64,000 bases of DNA from Deltaproteobacteria bacterium (GTDB lineage: Bacteria > Myxococcota > B64-G9): contig JAFCZJ010000001.1 of the NCBI GenBank assembly GCA_019314375.1, positions 17,510 to 81,509 on the forward strand, in the 5' to 3' direction. The notes below the pieces were generated by a model. The model saw only the letters and a program-made list of their open reading frames with translations. It did no database searches and was not told where the DNA came from. Both the position numbers and the translations under genes were made by a program. Positions 32,259 through 41,563 of the stretch are shown in pieces. Positions within the stretch are counted from its first letter, which is position 1; every line of letters starts with the position of its first letter.

Positions 32259-34124
32259 CTACTCTCGAAAAATATCCATGTTGACCGGGATACCGGATCG
32301 CTGCAACTCGTCGTAAAACTTGGGAATGAAACCACTGGCCACATACTTGCCCTTCACCTTGTTGTTTTCGTCGAAACCTTCTTGCTTGAAATAGAAAATA
32401 TCTTGCAAGGTGACGATATCCACCTCCATCCCCGTGACCTCGGAAATGTAAGTGACTCTGCGCGATCCGTCGGAAAAACGAGTCTGCTGGATGATGATGT
32501 CCACGGCGGAAGCGATCTGTTCCCGGATAGCGCGGACGGGCAAGTCCATACCCGCCATGAGCACCATGGTCTCTAAGCGAGCCAGGGAATCCCTCGGGGT
32601 GTTGGCGTGGGCCGTGGTCAATGATCCGTCGTGACCCGTGTTCATGGCCTGCAACATATCCAAGGCCTCGCCACCACGACACTCGCCGACCACAATGCGA
32701 TCGGGCCGCATGCGAAGGCAGTTCTTCACCAAATCGCGAATGGTCACCGCACCCTTGCCTTCAATGTTGGCTGGTCGCGATTCGAGTTGCACCCAGTGGT
32801 CCTGAAAGATCTGCAATTCGGCCGCATCTTCAACGGTCACGATGCGCTCACCCTCGGGGATGAAGGCAGAAAGACAGTTCAAAGTCGTCGTCTTGCCGGA
32901 ACCGGTACCGCCCGAGACGATGATATTCTTCCGCGCCTTGACGCACATCTCCATGAATTCAGCCATACCGACGGACATGGTGCCATACTTGATCAACTGA
33001 TTGATCGACAAAGCGTCGGTCTTGAATTTCCGGATGGTGATGCACGGCCCCTTGAGGGCCAATGGCGGAATGATGGCGTTGACACGGGATCCGTCCTTGA
33101 GCCGTGCATCGACCATGGGCGAACTCTCATCGATGCGTCTTCCGATGGGTGCAACAATTCGCTCGACTACACCCAGCACGGCCGCATCCGAAGAGAAGGT
33201 CTTGTCGGACAAGACCAGCTTGCCCTCACGCTCGAGATAAATCTGCTTGGAGTGGTTGACCATGATCTCGCTGATGGAGGGATCGGCCAAAAACTCCTCA
33301 AGCGGACCAAGACCCAGGGCTTCGTTGAGCACGTCGTTGACCAGGTGCTCCATCTCCACCCAGCCGGGAATCTCACCATCCCCGTCCATCTGCGTGATGA
33401 TGTCACGAATGGCCCGCTCGGTTTGGTCCCAAAGCTCGTCGTCACCAAGCTTGTCGATATCCATCCGGCGCAAATCCAAGTAATCGATAAGCCTGGAATG
33501 CACCTCACGCTGCAGTTCGGCGTATTGCTCAATTTTGGGGTCACGTTTCTTGATCTTCGCCCGGCCTTTTTTCTCCATCTCTGGCTCAGGCTTGGATTTC
33601 TTCCCGGATCCCTTCTTGGACGAGGCCTTCCTGGCTTTACGAATCTCCTCGGCGTCCACATTGGTGCCGGACACCTCACCATCTTCATCCTCGCCAAAGG
33701 CCTCAAACTCGTCCTCGTAATCATCGTCCAAGTCTTCATCAAACTCGTCGTCGGCCTCATCCAAGTCGAGCCGTCGTTTTACGCCCCGACGGGTCTCTTT
33801 GCGTGGAGAACTCTTCTTGGCGGGTGCCGCGTCTTCATCATCGGTCACCTGAATGACAAAATCCCCGATGCGAATCTTGTCATCCTCCCTCACCACCTGG
33901 GGCGCTGAGATGCGCTTGTCATTAACGAAAGTCCCATTGGTGGATCGCAGGTCCAAGATGACCATCTTGCCGTCACGCTGGACGATGCGAGCGTGCTTTT
34001 TTGAAATATTGCTGCGCGGCAACACAATGTCATTGCCTTGGATGCGGCCAATGATGACCTCATCCTTTTGAAAGGCCCTGTTCTTGGTGGCGCCGCCTTT
34101 CTCCGTGATGGACACTGTCAACAT
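32259..34124 (-). CDS. cpaF: FHA-fused CpaF/TadA secretion ATPase
   Basis: A 621-residue fusion. FHA domain 1-95 ([28 protein letters not shown]), a strongly acidic linker (about 118-150), a Lys-rich segment (160-200) and then a full CpaF-type type II/IV secretion ATPase (200-615). It has Walker A GGTGSGKT (405-412), a Walker B region [14 protein letters not shown] (476-489), an Asp box and the His box TTAHANTP. The ATPase powers Flp pilus assembly; the FHA domain suggests regulation by phosphothreonine. The ATG at 34124 follows AGGAG and starts right at the FHA fold. It lies about 30 bp after cpaC. Confidence 0.93.
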   Translation of the reverse strand: MLTVSITEKGGATKNRAFQKDEVIIGRIQGNDIVLPRSNISKKHARIVQRDGKMVILDLRSTNGTFVNDKRISAPQVVREDDKIRIGDFVIQVTDDEDAAPAKKSSPRKETRRGVKRRLDLDEADDEFDEDLDDDYEDEFEAFGEDEDGEVSGTNVDAEEIRKARKASSKKGSGKKSKPEPEMEKKGRAKIKKRDPKIEQYAELQREVHSRLIDYLDLRRMDIDKLGDDELWDQTERAIRDIITQMDGDGEIPGWVEMEHLVNDVLNEALGLGPLEEFLADPSISEIMVNHSKQIYLEREGKLVLSDKTFSSDAAVLGVVERIVAPIGRRIDESSPMVDARLKDGSRVNAIIPPLALKGPCITIRKFKTDALSINQLIKYGTMSVGMAEFMEMCVKARKNIIVSGGTGSGKTTTLNCLSAFIPEGERIVTVEDAAELQIFQDHWVQLESRPANIEGKGAVTIRDLVKNCLRMRPDRIVVGECRGGEALDMLQAMNTGHDGSLTTAHANTPRDSLARLETMVLMAGMDLPVRAIREQIASAVDIIIQQTRFSDGSRRVTYISEVTGMEVDIVTLQDIFYFKQEGFDENNKVKGKYVASGFIPKFYDELQRSGIPVNMDIFRE

Positions 34125-34153
34125 GTTACACTCCTGCTCAGGCCCGCCTGGGC

Positions 34154-35608
34154 TCAATCAAAGATGCCGAAACCAACTTCATCCTTGGCGCGCTTGTAGC
34201 GACTCTTGATGTCGGAGATCATCTTCAGGATTTTAGGCGTATCGGGGTTGACGATTCGCGGCGTCACAAAAATACAAAGCTCAGATTTTTTCTCTCGGAA
34301 GGATCTGGACTTGAAAAGCTCGCCGATGATGGGGATGTGCCCAAACAAGGGAACCTTGGACAAATCCTTGCCTTCGTTGTGGTGAAACAAGCCGCTGAGC
34401 ACAATGGTCTGCCCGTGACGAACAGTCACGTTGGTTTCAGCCATGCTCTTGGAAAAACCAGGGAACTCAACACTACCGGCCGTAACGCTCAAGGATTTAT
34501 CGATGTCGCTGACCTCACTGTAGACGCTCATCTGGATGTTGCCATGCCGATCCGCTGTCGGAGAAATCCGCATGATGATACCAAAAGGCTTGTACTCTAC
34601 CTTGACAGCCATCGCGGTAATCATGGGAATGGGGATCTCTCCACCGGCCATGAACTCGGCCTTTTCGCCGCTGGCACAGACTAGTTTCGGCTGGGCCAAG
34701 ACACGCTGATAACCATCGGTGAAAAGCATGCCAAACCCGAACGCACTCATGGCATCGCCATTGGCACCGAAAATCATGTTTCGGCCACCCGCACCGATTA
34801 TTGTTTCCTGGTAGGTTGCATTGACATTCACATTGCCCTGCAAAGCCAGCGGCCAAGTGATACCGATGTTGTCTTGTCCCTGCTTGGTGATTTCGACGAA
34901 GTCCACTTCGACCAAAACCATGCGCTTAATGCCCACAGTCAGGAGGTTATCCACCTGTTCGCCGATGGCCTTGGTGATCATCTCCGCCTTCTGCAGGTCC
35001 ATCTTGGATTCAACCGAACCCTCTAAGAAGATCTTGGTGCCGACCACGGTGGCATCAACATCCTTCAGGCCCGCAGTCTTGAATGCAACATTCAACTGGT
35101 TGGCCACCAGTTTCTTGGCGTTGGGGTTGACCTTGACGAAACTCTTAACCGAAGGATAGAGCTTCACGATCTCCTGCACCCGATTGTAGTCTTCGCTCGT
35201 GAAAGCCAGACCATCGAGCACAACCCTGTCACCGATGGGACGAATCGTGATGCCTTCACGATCACCCAGGAGCTTCTTCACCTCCGCCATCAATCCCTTC
35301 ACGTCCTCTTTGTGGACAACCACGGTGAAGGTCAACGTAGACCGCCCCCGTCGCATAACCATCAGAGTGGTCCGACCGGGTCCAACCGCGAACAGCAAGA
35401 ATGAATCACCGCCCAGCGGCTTGGCATCCGCGACTTTAGGGTTACCAACAGAAACCCTGGTGGTGCCGGAAAACGACATGCTTCTCTGCTCACCCACCAC
35501 CATGCGGATGACACGATCATCAGCCCTGGCCTGATTGGACCAAGGGGCCAAAAGGATCCCACCGAAGATCACGAAAAATGCTACTGTCATCAGCCTCTTG
35601 ACTCTCAT
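34154..35608 (-). CDS. cpaC: Flp pilus secretin CpaC/RcpA
   Basis: A 484-residue outer-membrane secretin of the Tad system. A signal peptide (ending near ARADD) is followed by the pilus-formation N-terminal domain (VIRMVVGEQRSMSFSGTTRV to RTTLMVM), a BON-like domain (about 150-230) and the secretin core with VLAQPKLVCASGEKAEFMAGGEIPIP (quoted as VLAQPKLV and GEIPIP) and KSELCIFVTPRIV at the end. It forms the ring through which Flp pili exit. The ATG at 35608 follows AAGGAGTGA. It is followed closely by FHA-cpaF and preceded by cpaA. Confidence 0.92.
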   Translation of the reverse strand: MRVKRLMTVAFFVIFGGILLAPWSNQARADDRVIRMVVGEQRSMSFSGTTRVSVGNPKVADAKPLGGDSFLLFAVGPGRTTLMVMRRGRSTLTFTVVVHKEDVKGLMAEVKKLLGDREGITIRPIGDRVVLDGLAFTSEDYNRVQEIVKLYPSVKSFVKVNPNAKKLVANQLNVAFKTAGLKDVDATVVGTKIFLEGSVESKMDLQKAEMITKAIGEQVDNLLTVGIKRMVLVEVDFVEITKQGQDNIGITWPLALQGNVNVNATYQETIIGAGGRNMIFGANGDAMSAFGFGMLFTDGYQRVLAQPKLVCASGEKAEFMAGGEIPIPMITAMAVKVEYKPFGIIMRISPTADRHGNIQMSVYSEVSDIDKSLSVTAGSVEFPGFSKSMAETNVTVRHGQTIVLSGLFHHNEGKDLSKVPLFGHIPIIGELFKSRSFREKKSELCIFVTPRIVNPDTPKILKMISDIKSRYKRAKDEVGFGIFD

Positions 35609-35732
35609 GAACTCACTCCTTGAAGATCCGGTTGAAATGACGAACTTTGCCGACCAAAAACGTCCGATGTCCATATTAACGTGAGAGATTCCCGCAGAAT
35701 TCGAGAAGAGTCAAGGGAAAAGGCGGCGAGAT

Positions 35733-36263
35733 TCAAAATCCCAAAAAGCCATACTTGATTGCAGTCGCCCACATGCCGCCGATGGCGATGGCGACGCCAT
35801 AAGGCAAAGTAACCTTGGCCACGCTCACTTCGTCACCTTGCTGGTAGAATTGCAACCAAATCCCCTTGGCCGTGGCAAGCACCCGACCCTTGAAAACAAC
35901 AAGAATCAGAGCAAGAACAGCCCCGACGATGCCGGCGCACATCATCCATGTCAAAGATTGCCGAAACCCGACCATGGCCCCCACAGCCATCATCAATTTG
36001 ACATCTCCGCCCCCCATGCCCCGACCCCATACCATGAACAAACCAAAAATGAGGAAACAGACACCCAGACCAAATAGCGCCGAACTCAAACCAAGCCCAA
36101 ACGCCCCTCCCATGCCATAGAAAAAGAAGCGAGCCCCGAGGCCCAGCAACATGGCCGGCAGAGTCAGCCAATCGGGTATCGTGTGCTTGCGGACATCGCT
36201 GACCGCAGCGATGCTCACAACCACCAACAAGAGTCCATCAAGAACAAATTCGACAGCAGTCAT
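35733..36263 (-). CDS. cpaA: prepilin peptidase CpaA/TadV
   Basis: A 176-residue polytopic membrane aspartic peptidase (A24 family, short TadV form without the N-methylase half). The two catalytic Asp are visible: SDVRKHTIPDW (about 22-32) and GGGDVKLM (about 84-91). It cleaves the class III signal of the Flp pilin encoded just upstream. A terminator separates it from flp, so it is either expressed by partial read-through or from its own promoter. The ribosome-binding site (GATGATC) is weak. Confidence 0.9.
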   Translation of the reverse strand: MTAVEFVLDGLLLVVVSIAAVSDVRKHTIPDWLTLPAMLLGLGARFFFYGMGGAFGLGLSSALFGLGVCFLIFGLFMVWGRGMGGGDVKLMMAVGAMVGFRQSLTWMMCAGIVGAVLALILVVFKGRVLATAKGIWLQFYQQGDEVSVAKVTLPYGVAIAIGGMWATAIKYGFLGF

Positions 36264-36318
36264 AGGATCATCAAAATAATTGCATTATCCCCAAAAGGCA
36301 AGACTTCAAAAAAAAAAT

Positions 36319-36355
36319 GCAAAAAGGCCAGCTCCAGAGGAGCGAGCCTTTTTGC
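36319..36355 (-). terminator. intrinsic terminator downstream of flp
   Basis: Stem GCAAAAAGGC/GCCTTTTTGC with an inner GCTCC/GGAGC stem. On the minus strand it is followed by a run of about ten T residues. It should stop or attenuate flp transcription before cpaA, giving abundant pilin relative to the assembly proteins. Confidence 0.85.
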
Positions 36356-36389
36356 AAACTAGACAAATTCTGGAATGATCTGGAATGAC

Positions 36390-36650
36390 TCAGCTACCAG
36401 CGTTAGCACCCTCGTTGTGCTGACCGAAAGTCGCCAGCGACTCGTGCTGGAAATGCTCCGGACTTGACTCCTTGGTGTTGGTATCCGTTTGTTCATTACC
36501 CGCCAAAGCGTTCGCCGAGGTGGCGAACAGCGCACGAATGTTGTCGCCGAACAACGACACAACACCAATGGCCGCGATGGCAATGAGCGCCACGATGATG
36601 ATGTACTCAGTCATGCCCTGACCACGACGTCCTCTCAATTTCATCAACAT
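36390..36650 (-). CDS. flp: Flp-type pilin
   Basis: An 86-residue Flp/Fap prepilin. A short basic leader ending in RRGQG is followed by the hydrophobic MTEYIIIVALIAIAAIGVVS helix with Glu near position +3/+5, the class III signal cut by CpaA. Flp pilins are usually 50-70 residues; this one carries a hydrophilic C-terminal tail of about 35 residues rich in Asn, Glu, His and Ser. The ATG at 36650 is preferred (AGGAG with 7-base spacing). It has its own strong promoter and terminator, as expected for the major subunit. Confidence 0.9.
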   Translation of the reverse strand: MLMKLRGRRGQGMTEYIIIVALIAIAAIGVVSLFGDNIRALFATSANALAGNEQTDTNTKESSPEHFQHESLATFGQHNEGANAGS

Positions 36651-36730
36651 AACCAATCTCCTTTCAATTCGTTATTGTTCCCGAAAATAACTCCAAAATC
36701 GAAGCTTATGGGCTCTTAGTCTCTGTACCC

Positions 36731-36759
36731 TTTATACGCCTAGGTCGGAAGACGGTCAA
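36731..36759 (-). promoter_or_regulatory. sigma70-type promoter of flp
   Basis: Minus strand TTGACC (36754-36759), a 17-bp spacer and TATAAA (36731-36736); a second TTGACC lies a few bases further upstream. The leader to the flp ATG is about 75 bases. Both boxes are close to consensus. Confidence 0.65.
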
Positions 36760-36852
36760 TCGGTCAACTGTCGTATAGAGATAAGCGCCTATTAGTAATG
36801 GCCTTTTCGGCGAAACACCCAAAAGAATTTTCGAGGTCTTTTCGATTGGACC

Positions 36853-37359
36853 TCAGAACGCAAACAGCACGCCTGCGTTGGCATGCATGACGCGAACATT
36901 CTCGTTCCCATGAAAGAGAATCTTGTACTTGAACTGAGCGAAAAAATCCAAATTTGAAATCATGTTGAAGGATACGCCCAGCAATCCCCCAATATTCAGG
37001 GCATGGATGTCGTTAACGGTTGTCAGTCCCGGAACCGCTCCCACATAGAGATCGAGGAAGGCAATGGGGACGATGAACTTGAATGCCAAGGAGATGTCCG
37101 TCGCGTTCTGATCCTCAATCTTGTAAAGCTCCGCGGAGGGCGTAATGTGGAAGGTGGAGATCAAAGGAATGTTGACGTAGAAACCCCAGTTGAAACTGGC
37201 CTGCCAATCATCCACCTGCACCTCTTGCTTCAAATCATCTCCTTCGGGAAATGCGACCCCCAAGGACACACCCAAACCAATCGAGCGACTGGAGGTAGCC
37301 CAAGCGTTCGGCGCACTTAGAAACATCCCGATCAAAAACATAAACACAATTCGTTTCAT
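36853..37359 (-). CDS. small outer-membrane beta-barrel-like protein
   Basis: A 168-residue exported protein with a signal peptide ending at NAWATS. The mature part is a series of alternating amphipathic strands (for example IGLGVSLGVAFPEGDD and VMHANAGVLFAF with a terminal Phe). A C-terminal aromatic residue is the usual BAM targeting signal of an eight-stranded OmpA/OmpW-size barrel. No specific family is recognised. GAGGAG precedes the ATG. It sits between the two GT-C paralogs and the flp gene on the same strand but has no clear functional tie to either. Confidence 0.7.
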   Translation of the reverse strand: MKRIVFMFLIGMFLSAPNAWATSSRSIGLGVSLGVAFPEGDDLKQEVQVDDWQASFNWGFYVNIPLISTFHITPSAELYKIEDQNATDISLAFKFIVPIAFLDLYVGAVPGLTTVNDIHALNIGGLLGVSFNMISNLDFFAQFKYKILFHGNENVRVMHANAGVLFAF

Positions 37360-37444
37360 TGCTTTCTCCTCACAAGAATCGCCCCATGCGATCCGCCAAA
37401 CCCTGGCATGCTACAAGACCTCAATGCAAGCACCATCGCAACCG

Positions 37445-39097
37445 TCAATCTAGCGAACCGGTCCAAGCCAACTCCAATGCGATGGCACCCAGGCCACCCA
37501 AAACGGCAACTTGCCCAGCCCCCATTTGCCGGGCCGCAGCCATGGCCAAAGGAACAGGATCCGGAGGCAGCGCAAACACAATGGCATCAGGCCCTTCGAA
37601 CCGAAGCCAAAATCGTTTGTCGCGCCGGGCTTGCGCGATGAAGCCCTGATGATTGGGTTGCTTCTCCGCAAGCACCCAGTGGGCGGAGAACAGCGATGGA
37701 ATGTGCCGAGCAGCCAACGGGTCCTGACCGGTCGCAATGCGGGTCCAATCCCGATATCGCCCCTCATCCCAAGCCATCATGTAGGTCGGGTCCAATGCCA
37801 CCAAGTAGTGCTGGTCTGGGGCATGATGAAACAAAAAAGGAAACGAGGTCCACCAAAGCGTGAACACTTGCTCCCCTTTAGATAGGTGATCGCGCAACCA
37901 GGCGGCTTCCATCTCGTATCTTGGCCGACTATCTTTTGAGAGGATGTCCTGGGTCCCCAGGCTTGTCCTCAAAATGGAGCCCGAAAGCACCACGGTGAAA
38001 GTCATGATGGCCAGCCCCCCCCATACCCGATGTTTCTTCAGCCAGGCTTTCGCATCGAAACCCTGCAACAAATCCTTGGCTGCCGCCGCCATGAACAGGA
38101 TGGAAAAGGGCACCCAGTACTCGACGAAACGTCGAATGTTCAGAAAGAGAAAGAGGTAAGCTACGCTGGCAAGAAAGAGAAAAACGGTCCCCAGACTGGC
38201 TTTTTTTCCCAACAGTGAAAACGCCAATCCAGTCCCCAAAACGCCCAGAAACAAAGGCCCCACATCGACCAAAAGCAAACGCCCGTCAGGAGGTAGAAAC
38301 TCCACGGCCAGCGCCCCAAGGCGGTCAAAAGCATTGGTGACAACCTGAATGTTCTGCAGATGCCAAAGGTAAACAAGATTCTCTCGATGCGGGTGTAGCA
38401 ACAGCCCGATGACGGTCCCGCCCAACACGAGTGCAAACTCCCTCCAGGGAAAGCCCTGACGCATGGCCAAGCGCGCCACCCCATAAACCAGGCAAAGCGC
38501 CAACAACATATGGGCAGCAGTGTAAGCGAGAGGGAAGAGAACGGCCAGACCCAACAACAAAGGCCGATGCCTGCGCAAAAGGGCCTGGGCCGCCATGACC
38601 ACGAGCAAAACAGACAGAAGATGGGGCCGCGTCAGACTCACGCGCAAATGAAACAACACGCCCGCTCCAGCCAGCATGCATGGCCACAGCCATGGCCATG
38701 GCCATGCATGGCGCCAGGCCATGGCCGTGAGCAAACTCGCCAGCAAGGCCATCAACAAAACCGTCAGGACCTTTGGGGCGGTCACATCATCCAGGGCAAC
38801 GAATGGCATAAGCAAAACATGGAACAAGAATTCTTTGTCGGCAAAACGATCTCGCCAGACGCTCGCCTGGGTCCAGCGAAAGCCCTGGCCCAACCCCTCC
38901 TCCGCCATCACGGTCGCCATCCGCGTATGGTAGTAACCATCCGCGCCCACAAGCTTCGGCGTGGCAAACTGCTCCGCCCCCAGACTCAACGCGGCAAGAA
39001 TGAACACGGCCATCACCAGCGCCCAACCCCGTACACCCAAGGGACGAAGCACCTCAAGTTCTCGCCAAGCAAAAAGGATGTCGAGTAAGCGTTTCAA
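37445..39097 (-). CDS. STT3-like GT-C membrane protein, paralog B
   Basis: About 550 residues with around 11 hydrophobic segments. The first loop holds a DxD-like LVGADGYYHTRMA motif, then FRWTQASVWRDRFADKEFLFH. The periplasmic C-terminal domain carries VFTLWWTSFPFLFHHA and ALDPTYMMAWDEGRYRDW. This layout resembles oligosaccharyltransferase-like GT-C proteins (STT3/PglB-like), but the WWDYG signature is replaced, so substrate and activity are open. The start is uncertain. A TTG at 39097 overlaps the upstream stop (TTGA) and has GGTGAG before it; an ATG at 39154 would overlap the neighbour by about 60 bp. It is a tandem paralog of the next gene. Confidence 0.75.
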   Translation of the reverse strand: MKRLLDILFAWRELEVLRPLGVRGWALVMAVFILAALSLGAEQFATPKLVGADGYYHTRMATVMAEEGLGQGFRWTQASVWRDRFADKEFLFHVLLMPFVALDDVTAPKVLTVLLMALLASLLTAMAWRHAWPWPWLWPCMLAGAGVLFHLRVSLTRPHLLSVLLVVMAAQALLRRHRPLLLGLAVLFPLAYTAAHMLLALCLVYGVARLAMRQGFPWREFALVLGGTVIGLLLHPHRENLVYLWHLQNIQVVTNAFDRLGALAVEFLPPDGRLLLVDVGPLFLGVLGTGLAFSLLGKKASLGTVFLFLASVAYLFLFLNIRRFVEYWVPFSILFMAAAAKDLLQGFDAKAWLKKHRVWGGLAIMTFTVVLSGSILRTSLGTQDILSKDSRPRYEMEAAWLRDHLSKGEQVFTLWWTSFPFLFHHAPDQHYLVALDPTYMMAWDEGRYRDWTRIATGQDPLAARHIPSLFSAHWVLAEKQPNHQGFIAQARRDKRFWLRFEGPDAIVFALPPDPVPLAMAAARQMGAGQVAVLGGLGAIALELAWTGSLD

Positions 39098-40773
39098 TAT
39101 CTCACCGTTTCCGACGTCAGTGCGAACTGAGGAAGCAAGCCGAAGCGCAGGCATTCCCGCATCGCCAACTGAACCACCCCATGGAAGGGATTGAACACAA
39201 ACACCGAGGATTGCGGGCCTTCAAAAACCTGAACAAGCCGCGTACTTCGCCGGGCCTGGGCCAAAAAATCCGCGTAGCTCGGTTGATGCTCAATGAAGAT
39301 CCAACGGGCCTTGAAGTCGTTGCGAATTCGCTCAAAAGCATCCGCCTGTTGCCCTCGACCAATGCGGAGCCAAAGATCGAAGAGGTTCACGTCGTAGGCC
39401 AGCATGAATGTCGGGTCCAAGTGGACCAGATAATGGGCCTGTGGGGCATAATAAAAAAGGAATACAAAGGTATCCCAGCCGCAGGTAAAGACCTGCTCAC
39501 GGGCAGGCACCCGTCGGGCCAAAAAACGCCCCCCGGCTTCGTAGGTCGGGATCCTGCCGGTCACCTTCTCTTCCGCCACTTTTTGCTGGGTCAAGACCAG
39601 ACCACGCAGGGACATCAAACTCACCAACAGGCCAAAACCGACCAGAATGGCCGAAGCGAGACGCCCGTAATCCCTAAGCCACCGGCCCAATCCATGACCC
39701 GCATCCCGCCAATCCCCAGCCGTGCTTAGCAAGAACAAAGAAGTAAAAGGCACCCAGTATTCCACCAGCCTGGTGATGCTCAAAAACATAACCAGAAAGC
39801 CCAAAGACAACAGAAGAAAGAATGTCGTGCGCAAACTGGATTTGACGCCGCTCAGCATGGTCAGCAACATCGCGCCCATGGTGCCGAACAAAAGCAAGCC
39901 GCAGTCCCAAACCAAGACTCGGCCACTCGGGGCAATAAACTCGACGCCCATCAAGGGAGCCAAACGCCAGGCATTGGCCATCACCTCGACGTTCACCAGG
40001 TACCAGTGATAGGCAATGTTGGCTCGATTGGGATGAAGCAACAGTCCAAGCCCGGTGCCCACCAAAACCAAGGCGAGTTCCCGCCAAGCAAATCGCTTGC
40101 CGTGCAAGAGCCGGGCAACACCGTATATGACGGCCAGCAGAGGCAGAAGATGGAAAGCGGTGTAACAAAGAGGGAACAGGGTCGCAATCAAGAGCAGACC
40201 CCAGCCATGACGACGCAAGAGCAAATACGCCGTCCCCACCGCCAACAAAACGCTGAGCAAATGAGGCCTGGTCAAGGCCATGCGGAAATTGAAATGGGTC
40301 CCCGCGGCCAAGAGCAACAAGGCCGCCAACCAAAACAGAGGCATCCCCTGCCGCCACGCTATCCATGCCAACAGCGTCATCAACAAAGCTGCCAGCAGGG
40401 CGGTCAAAATCTTGGGTCCAGTCCTCAGGTCATCGCCCAGGAAGGGAATCAACAGGACATGGAAAAGAAATTCCTTGTCCATGAAACGATCGCGGTTGAT
40501 GGAGGTTTGGGTCCACTCGAAGCCATCCAAAGGACCCTGTTCGGACACGATTTTGGCCAGGCGAACATGGTAGTGACCATCGGCACCCACCAGACCAAAT
40601 TGGGAAAACTGGATCGAGGCCGTCACCATCAGCGAAAACAAAAAAACCGCACCCAGGGCAAGCCGGACTCGCCAAGTCAACGACCGCAAGGGGGGCTCGA
40701 CATCATCTGGCTTCAACCAGGTCAGCCACCTTCGCCCAAAAGCCAAAAAGTCCAAAGCCTCACCCTTTTCCAT
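39094..40773 (-). CDS. STT3-like GT-C membrane protein, paralog A
   Basis: A 559-residue polytopic protein, clearly paralogous to the downstream gene. Shared blocks are LVGADGHYHVRLA, FEWTQTSINRDRFMDKEFLFH, ALTRPHLLSVLLAVG, YGVARLL, LGLLLHPNRANIAYHW and a C-terminal HLDPTFMLAYDVNLFDLW. The acidic GADG(Y/H)YH loop is the probable metal/lipid-phosphate site of a GT-C enzyme. Both copies keep all shared motifs, so neither looks decayed. The ATG at 40773 is preferred over a TTG five codons upstream. They may transfer glycans to proteins or to the cell surface; pilin glycosylation is an attractive but unproven idea given the adjacent Flp locus. Confidence 0.78.
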   Translation of the reverse strand: MEKGEALDFLAFGRRWLTWLKPDDVEPPLRSLTWRVRLALGAVFLFSLMVTASIQFSQFGLVGADGHYHVRLAKIVSEQGPLDGFEWTQTSINRDRFMDKEFLFHVLLIPFLGDDLRTGPKILTALLAALLMTLLAWIAWRQGMPLFWLAALLLLAAGTHFNFRMALTRPHLLSVLLAVGTAYLLLRRHGWGLLLIATLFPLCYTAFHLLPLLAVIYGVARLLHGKRFAWRELALVLVGTGLGLLLHPNRANIAYHWYLVNVEVMANAWRLAPLMGVEFIAPSGRVLVWDCGLLLFGTMGAMLLTMLSGVKSSLRTTFFLLLSLGFLVMFLSITRLVEYWVPFTSLFLLSTAGDWRDAGHGLGRWLRDYGRLASAILVGFGLLVSLMSLRGLVLTQQKVAEEKVTGRIPTYEAGGRFLARRVPAREQVFTCGWDTFVFLFYYAPQAHYLVHLDPTFMLAYDVNLFDLWLRIGRGQQADAFERIRNDFKARWIFIEHQPSYADFLAQARRSTRLVQVFEGPQSSVFVFNPFHGVVQLAMRECLRFGLLPQFALTSETVRY

Positions 40774-40921
40774 TGCCCGATGGCACAAGAAAAATTTTAG
40801 TCCCGAATTTTATCCCAGGCACCCGGGCCATTCAAGCAGAGCCTGATTTCACCTTGACAGCGCCATCGGGCTCCTGCACCATCTTGACTCGCCAGTCAAT
40901 CGCATCTTGGACGGAGCGTCT

Positions 40922-41545
40922 ATGACCCAGAAACCCAGAAAACGCAGTGCATCGACCCAGGAAAAACGTCGAACCATCCTCAACGCAGCCGTACGTGTTT
41001 TTTCCCAAAAGGGATTTCACAGGTGTCGCATCTCCGATATCGCCACCGAGGCGGGTGTGGCTTACGGCCTGGTTTACCACTACTTTGAAAACAAAGAAGA
41101 GATCCTCAACTCCATTTTCGATGAAAACTGGGGGCTTTTGGCCAAGGTCATCGAAACCGTAGATGAGCAGACAGAAAGTCTGGAGGAAAAACTACGCTCC
41201 GTGGTGAATTTCATCCTGGATGCTTACAGACTCGTGCCGGATGTCATCCAGGTGATGGTCATGGAAATCGCCCGTTCCTCCAAATTCCTCAAGAAGCCCA
41301 AAATCGAAGCTTTCGAACAAGTCTTCCAACAACTGACTCAAATCCTGGCCCATCACCAAAAACAAGGGGATGTTCGCGACGACCTGGACCCCAAGTTGAT
41401 GGCCTATATGATCTTTGGATCCTTGGAGCTAATTCTCACCGGCTATCTCTTAGGCACAGTCGAACCCGCAGCCGATGAAGCCTACGACCACAACAAGCAC
41501 ACCATCACACGCATATTCCTCGATGGCATCCGAAAGCCGGCTTGA
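40922..41545 (+). CDS. TetR family transcriptional regulator
   Basis: A 207-residue regulator. The N-terminal TetR helix-turn-helix is classic (ILNAAVRVFSQKGFHRCRISDIA, quoted as ILNAAVRVFSQKGF and AGVAYGLVYHYFENKEE). The C-terminal ligand domain has the LMAYMIFGSLELILTGYLL helix seen in FadR/KstR-like fatty-acid-responsive members, so an acyl-CoA ligand is possible but not shown. The ATG at 40922 follows CGGAG. It is divergent from the GT-C paralogs across a 148-bp gap; a TTGACA at 40854 lacks a good -10. The likely targets are itself and/or the divergent genes. Confidence 0.87.
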   Translation: MTQKPRKRSASTQEKRRTILNAAVRVFSQKGFHRCRISDIATEAGVAYGLVYHYFENKEEILNSIFDENWGLLAKVIETVDEQTESLEEKLRSVVNFILDAYRLVPDVIQVMVMEIARSSKFLKKPKIEAFEQVFQQLTQILAHHQKQGDVRDDLDPKLMAYMIFGSLELILTGYLLGTVEPAADEAYDHNKHTITRIFLDGIRKPA

Positions 41546-41563
41546 GGCATCAAGCAACCCGGA

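Noticed and set aside
32631..33908. 425-codon plus-strand open frame inside cpaF
   Set aside because: Entirely antisense to the clear FHA-CpaF gene; no ribosome-binding site or family features.
40854..40882. TTGACA-17-CACCAT as TetR gene promoter
   Set aside because: The -35 is perfect but the -10 has only about two consensus bases; too weak to annotate.
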